64,000 nucleotides of DNA from Brachyhypopomus gauderio (Eukaryota > Chordata > Actinopteri > Gymnotiformes > Hypopomidae). The notes beneath the pieces are model-generated. The model had not been told where the DNA came from. It searched no databases and was given only the letters and a program-made list of their open reading frames with translations. Of the stretch, positions 59,861 to 64,000 are shown in pieces (position 1 is the stretch's first letter; the number at the start of each line of letters is the position of its first letter). Both the position numbers and the translations under genes were made by a program. The stretch covers positions 15,208,887 through 15,272,886 of the forward strand of contig NC_135226.1 in the NCBI RefSeq assembly GCF_052324685.1, given 5' to 3'.

Positions 59861-60354
59861 ATCGGCGAGAGGCACCCCGGAAAGGCGGTGACTGATCTTC
59901 GAGGACGCTCCCCGGGGGATGAGATTCCTGGCTGGGCTGGGCAAAAGTGGGAACCCCGCGAGAAAAGGGAAAGTACCTATCCAGGGAGTGATGTCACCGC
60001 CAGTCTCCGGTGGTGTTCTCCACCCGATCAAACAAACCACAGTAAGTGGGAATTTTCAGTTTATACATTTTTAGGAATTTTTTCTGTGTGTTAAATATCC
60101 GCCAGTGTCTGCCCACCGGAGGTTCTCTGTAATAAGATAGGAATATAGAGAGATATCGCCTACAAGAGTCTATAAGAGTGTGAAGGGGTCATCTCTGGGG
60201 TCATCTAGGATTATAATTAAACATCATTTGGGTAAAATGGGTAAAATACATAGTAAGAGTAAAGCATTGGAGGCTCATAATATAATAATAATAATTATAA
60301 TTATAAGTGTAATTTACCAAATGACCAGAGATTATTTAGAAGATGTAACTTGAC

Positions 60355-62467
60355 GTGTGTTTTTGGGCTAAGCATTATGGGTTTGGTTCAAAGGGAACAC
60401 TGAATGTAGACTATCTGCACAGACTACTTGAGAGAGTAAAAACTGAGCCCAAGGGCGCAGATAGAAAAACGCACAAGTATTTTGCTAAACATAAAGCAGA
60501 TATGGGAGCAAAATGTTGGCTTGAGGAAGCAGAGAAAAGGCAAGCACGACAGGTAGGGCTTAAAAAGTGCACTAACAAAGTCTCTCAGTGTGTTGTTTGT
60601 AGCCGATCCAGACCTCGATGCTGCCCCGCCAAGATCTGCTCCAGCCATCCCGGCCCAGCAGCTGCACGCTCAGGTGCATCCACAGCCACTACACCTGCCT
60701 GTCGCACCTGCACTGCCAGTTCCAGCGCCACCAGTTCTGGCGCCACCACGGCAACAACCTCTGTCTGCCGCACCTGCACTGCGAGCTCCAGTGCCCTCCG
60801 TTCCGGTGCCACAACCACAACCTCTGCCTCCCGCACTCCCACCAACCAAACAGCTGCCACCGCACCCAGGGCCGTCAGCCCCGTATGATGACGTCCGTCA
60901 GGTGATGGAATGTGCCCGCCAGGTGATGGAATGTGCCCGCCAGGTGATGGAATGTGCCCACCAGGTGATGGAAGGCGCCACCTTCCCAATGCCACCACCA
61001 CCACCCCTGCCGCCAGCTTCACCGGTGGCAGCACACACAAGAAGCTGCAAGCCAAGAGAGAAGCCGTGCCACAGAAAGAAAGGAGGAGGTGATGCTTGAA
61101 CTGACCACCCCAGGGTGTACAGCGACCTTCCCAATGGTCTTCCCAATGGTCGAGGTAGCAGGCCCTGAAGGAGTCATCATGGTCCACCGTCACTGGACAG
61201 GAGATGACATCATGAAGGCGGCCGAGGGCCTGGGCTAACCGACAGAGATGGGAGGTAAGCGCTTCGGCGAAGAACTAACAGCTTTTTTTCAGTCTTGTCA
61301 TCCAGTCAAACAAGATAGACCGAGACCGTACACCGGGAGACGTCCGACTCCACAACACTGAGTGGGAACAGCAGCTGGACAGGAAGTTCCAAACAGGCCC
61401 TACTGAGAGATGGTAGGACGCCTGGTCGCAAGGCTGTAAGCTGCATACCCAGCTAATATCAACACGTCCAAAATAGCTGCATGTAAACAAGAAGACGGAG
61501 AACCTGTCAGCGACTTCCTCGTGAGACTGACCAGAGTTCACACCGACCACAGCGGTCTTGTAGCACCAGCACAACGAGCAGAGGCCGGCGGAGGCCAGCC
61601 CATGTCAAGCCCACCTGAGAAACAGCTTCCTGGTAAGCATGAGAAAAGACATCAGTGACCTCATCAGAGCCCAGTGCATCGGGTACAACAACGCCACCCT
61701 GAAAGCCATAGAAGATCATGCCAAGCATCACGAGGCAAAGCTGGCACGGAGAGTGAACAAGAAGATCCAGAAGCAAGCTGAGACCATGGTGCAGAGAACT
61801 CACAGAGAACGCGGGAGGGGCCGCGTCAGAGGCAGAGGAAGGATGGGGACGAGAGAGTTACCCCAGAGGCAGAGGAAGGATGGAGACGAGAGAGTTACCC
61901 CAGAGGCAGAGGAAGGATGGAGACGAGAGAGTTACCCCAGAGGCAGAGGAAGGATGGGGACGAGAGAGTTACCCCAGAGGCAGAGGAAGGATGGGGACGA
62001 GAGAGTTACCCCAGAGGCAGAGGAAGGATGGAGACGAGAGAGTTACCCCAGAGGCAGAGGAAGGATGGAGACGAGAGAGTTACCCCAGAGGCAGAGGAAG
62101 GATGGGGACGAGAGAGTTACCCCAGAGGCAGAGGAAGGATGGGGACGAGAGAGTTACCCCAGAGGCAGAGGAAGGATGGGGACGAGAGAGTTACCCCAGA
62201 GGCAGAGGAAGGATGGAGACGAGAGAGTTACCCCAGAGGCAGAGGAAGGATGGAGACGAGAGAGTTACCCCAGAGGCAGAGGAAGGATGGGGACGAGAGT
62301 GTTACCCCAGAGGCAGAGGTGATGAATGTTACAACTGTGGAAAACAAGAGATTGTCCTGAAAATGAAGAAAAAGCTGAGAAAAAACCCCCCAGAAATTTC
62401 AGAGATTGACGGGCAGCGGAGAGGCTGGATGGTACAGGACCACTGGAAGATGACAAAAGGAAAGTAA
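60355..62467 (+). pseudogene. Retroviral gag-like region, broken
   Basis: Gag forms the virion core. Here it is spread over several frames: an N-terminal stretch from 60355, a proline/alanine-rich linker (60590-61099) containing four RQVMECA-type repeats, a capsid-like part with EDGEPVSDFLVRLTRV (about 61491) and MRKDISDLIRAQCIGY (61639), then a 13-unit, 37-bp array. A nucleocapsid zinc-knuckle start, ECYNCGKQ (62325), follows and loses the His/Cys half of the CCHC motif. The capsid frame stops at 62322, while the knuckle lies in the neighbouring frame. Stops also lie between the capsid pieces. Confidence 0.78.
61828..62308 (+). repeat. 37-bp minisatellite, exactly 13 units, in gag
   Basis: Unit AGAGGCAGAGGAAGGATGGG followed by GACGAGAGAGTTACCCC. 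13 x 37 = 481 bp matches the span exactly. Since 37 is not a multiple of three, each unit advances the frame by one, and three units make a 37-residue super-repeat (ESYPRGRGRM, GTRELPQRQR, KDGDERVTPE, AEEGWRR). All three plus frames are open through the array and encode the same super-repeat, rotated. Confidence 0.95.
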
Positions 62468-63480
62468 CTGGTTTAAATTATTGTTTAAATTATCAATGCT
62501 TGCAGCAGATTAGTGAAGGGCCGCATGGCCTGACTAAAATAACTAACAGTAAAGGGCACCAAAGTTAAGTTTTTGGTTTATAGTGGTGCCACAAATTTAA
62601 AAAAAAGGAAAAAAAAGAGCCTCTCCAATGTAAATTAAATAATACCACATTTGAACATGAATTTTTAATTTCAACTGCATGACCATTAAATGTTATGGGT
62701 TGTGATTTAATGTGTAATTAAATTAATTGGGATGTGATATCAGTAGCAGGCCTGAGGGGTTGTTTGTGTAGTGGGAGTCAGCTGTGTTGGGGTTCAGTTA
62801 TCAGCAGAAGTTCCACTGTATGTTTATGAGCTGCAGAGTGCAGGGGGAGTGTGTTGGGAACACTCCATGTGTGAAGTGCGTGGTCTGTTACCAGGTGATT
62901 TGATGGCAATGGTGCAAACCACATTAGAACAGGAAGACCTGTTCTAATTTCCTCGATCTAAACCACAGTGTCACTAGCAAGCGTGTGCAAGGAGCCACAA
63001 TGGCAGGACATCGGTGAATGGATGACAGAGATGTCTGACATTACCGATTGGGAGAGAGTTCCTGGCAGGAACACCATGTTTAGCCCTAGCAGGAGACTAG
63101 CAGGAGCCTAGCAGGAGCCGTACCGGCTCCCCTGCAGGCGGGGAGTGGAATTGATTAACATCCTTGGTATGATTTTAGCCACCTCCCTTACCCTCTCAGA
63201 AAAAAATGAGAGGAAGAGGAACTCAGAACTGTTCCTGCAGCATTAATGGCACAAGGTAAGAGCGATGTTGGGGCTCATACGGGGGTGTGAGCCCATACAC
63301 GTCACCCCAAAATCTGACTATAGGTCAAAACAACATCAATACCCTTTAAAGCCTGAGGTGCTCAAAGGAAATTAGGCCAGTTTTTCCAATCACTTAGGCA
63401 AGCTGGAGTGATCGTACTGTGCCCTAACTCATCCGTGCGCTCTCCAATTTTTCCAGTTAACAAACCAGGGCGGGAAGAAT
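62468..63480 (+). other. Retroviral gag-pol interval, no intact frame
   Basis: Non-coding as it stands. This is where protease and the start of RT would lie, but no aspartic-protease DTG/DSG motif could be placed with confidence. Stops in all frames. Confidence 0.45.
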
Positions 63481-63488
63481 GGTGATTT

Positions 63489-63810
63489 GTGCAGGATTTG
63501 CTGGCTGTCAATGCAGCAGTACACGCTAGAGCCCCAAAAGTGCCAAATCCTCACACCATTCTTTCCCAGATTCCCCCAGATAGCCAGTGGTTCAGTGTAG
63601 TGGACCTAGCAAATCCAGATAGCCAGTACTGGTTGGCATATTCCTTCGAAGGAAAAAACATACACATTTACTCGCTTACGCCAAGGCTATTGTGAGTCAC
63701 CCACCATTTACAATGCAGCGCTGCAAAACAGTCTGGCCTCTCTGAAACTTCCAGAGGGCATTGCACTGTTGCACTACATAGATGCTCTGATACTCTGTGT
63801 AAACACATGA
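63489..63810 (+). pseudogene. Retroviral reverse transcriptase fragment
   Basis: Plus-strand coding remnants with VPNPHTILSQIPPDSQWFSV, then VDLAN, the first catalytic-Asp motif of retroviral RT. A later stretch GIALLHYIDALIL occupies the YXDD position (about 63769-63800) with the second Asp replaced by Ala. A deletion and frame shifts separate the two motifs. RT copies viral RNA to DNA; this copy would be inactive. Confidence 0.85.
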
Positions 63811-64000
63811 GAAGCATGCAAAGAGGGCCATAGTGGCATTGCTACATCACCTAGCAAGGGAAGGTCACAAGGTCCCTAAGCAAAATTGCAATATTGCTGA
63901 CAAAAAGTGCACTTCCTAGGTCATGACTTAGTATGTATTGAAATTCTAACAACAAATTGAGATAAAAATAACCTTTGTTAAAGAGAATAAGCCAGTTTAA

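Larger units (their letters stand above)
59281..64000 (+). mobile_element. Endogenous retrovirus, 5' part (degraded)
   Basis: A plus-strand provirus with a 5' LTR (59281 to about 59836), a primer-binding site, a gag-like region up to 62467 and a partial pol. It extends past the window, so the 3' LTR and target duplication are not seen. Capsid and RT features resemble gamma/epsilon-type retroviruses of fish. Stops, frame breaks and a substituted RT catalytic residue show it is not functional here. Confidence 0.85.

Noticed and set aside
60585..61193. 202-codon minus-strand ORF opposite the retroviral linker
   Set aside because: Shadow of the proline-rich gag linker and its repeats; no independent support.

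Overview
The window reads as repeat-rich DNA from a teleost fish. Exons are short with GT-AG introns. The single-copy genes are vertebrate: SLC47A, CCDC9, KIAA0753/moonraker and an InaF-motif gene. The transposon load (hAT, Tc1, Gypsy LTRs, an L2/CR1-type LINE, a Crypton-like fragment, an endogenous retrovirus) is typical of fish. There is no bacterial organisation, no operon and no CRISPR. The species cannot be named from this sequence.

Layout. 0.1-2.1 kb: the 3' part of an SLC47A (MATE) gene on the minus strand, probably a pseudogene. 2.9-4.0 kb: a 42-bp minisatellite with exactly 25 units. 8.3-10.2 kb: a complete non-autonomous LTR element with a 5-bp target duplication. 10.7-12.7 kb: a giant palindrome with ~855-bp arms, each carrying the same 44-codon ORF. 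13.5-19.5 kb: a nested transposon graveyard containing a solo LTR, a BED-finger hAT remnant, a dead LINE split by a hAT MITE, and a Gypsy integrase split by a hAT element that itself carries a solo LTR. 21.2-23.8 kb: N-terminal exons of a ccdc9-like gene on the plus strand, with the first coiled-coil exon present four times in tandem, ending at an LTR-like sequence and a short ccdc9 C-terminal scrap. 24-34 kb: repeats, a small unassigned two- or three-exon gene model, a Crypton-like 121-aa ORF and a 152-bp palindrome.

34.0-47.6 kb: a complete 15-coding-exon gene on the minus strand whose exon phases all join into a 769-residue protein, which I assign to KIAA0753 (moonraker, a centriolar satellite protein). 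Its introns hold a hAT element and several minisatellites. 52.2-52.5 kb: an intronless InaF-motif membrane protein gene (inafm1-like). 57.0-59.3 kb: the last three coding exons of ccdc9 on the minus strand, with a ~983-bp tandem duplication that copies the last two exons. 59.3-64.0 kb: the 5' portion of a degraded endogenous retrovirus (LTR, primer-binding site, gag, partial reverse transcriptase) whose LTR begins at the edge of the duplicated ccdc9 exon.

The genes do not form one pathway. KIAA0753 acts at centrioles and cilia. CCDC9 with an INAFM gene is a pairing also found in mammals, which supports both assignments. The points most worth checking are the tandem ccdc9 exons, the apparent splitting of ccdc9 between two loci in opposite orientation, the giant palindrome with its mirrored small ORF, and the 37-bp array in gag that stays open in all three frames.
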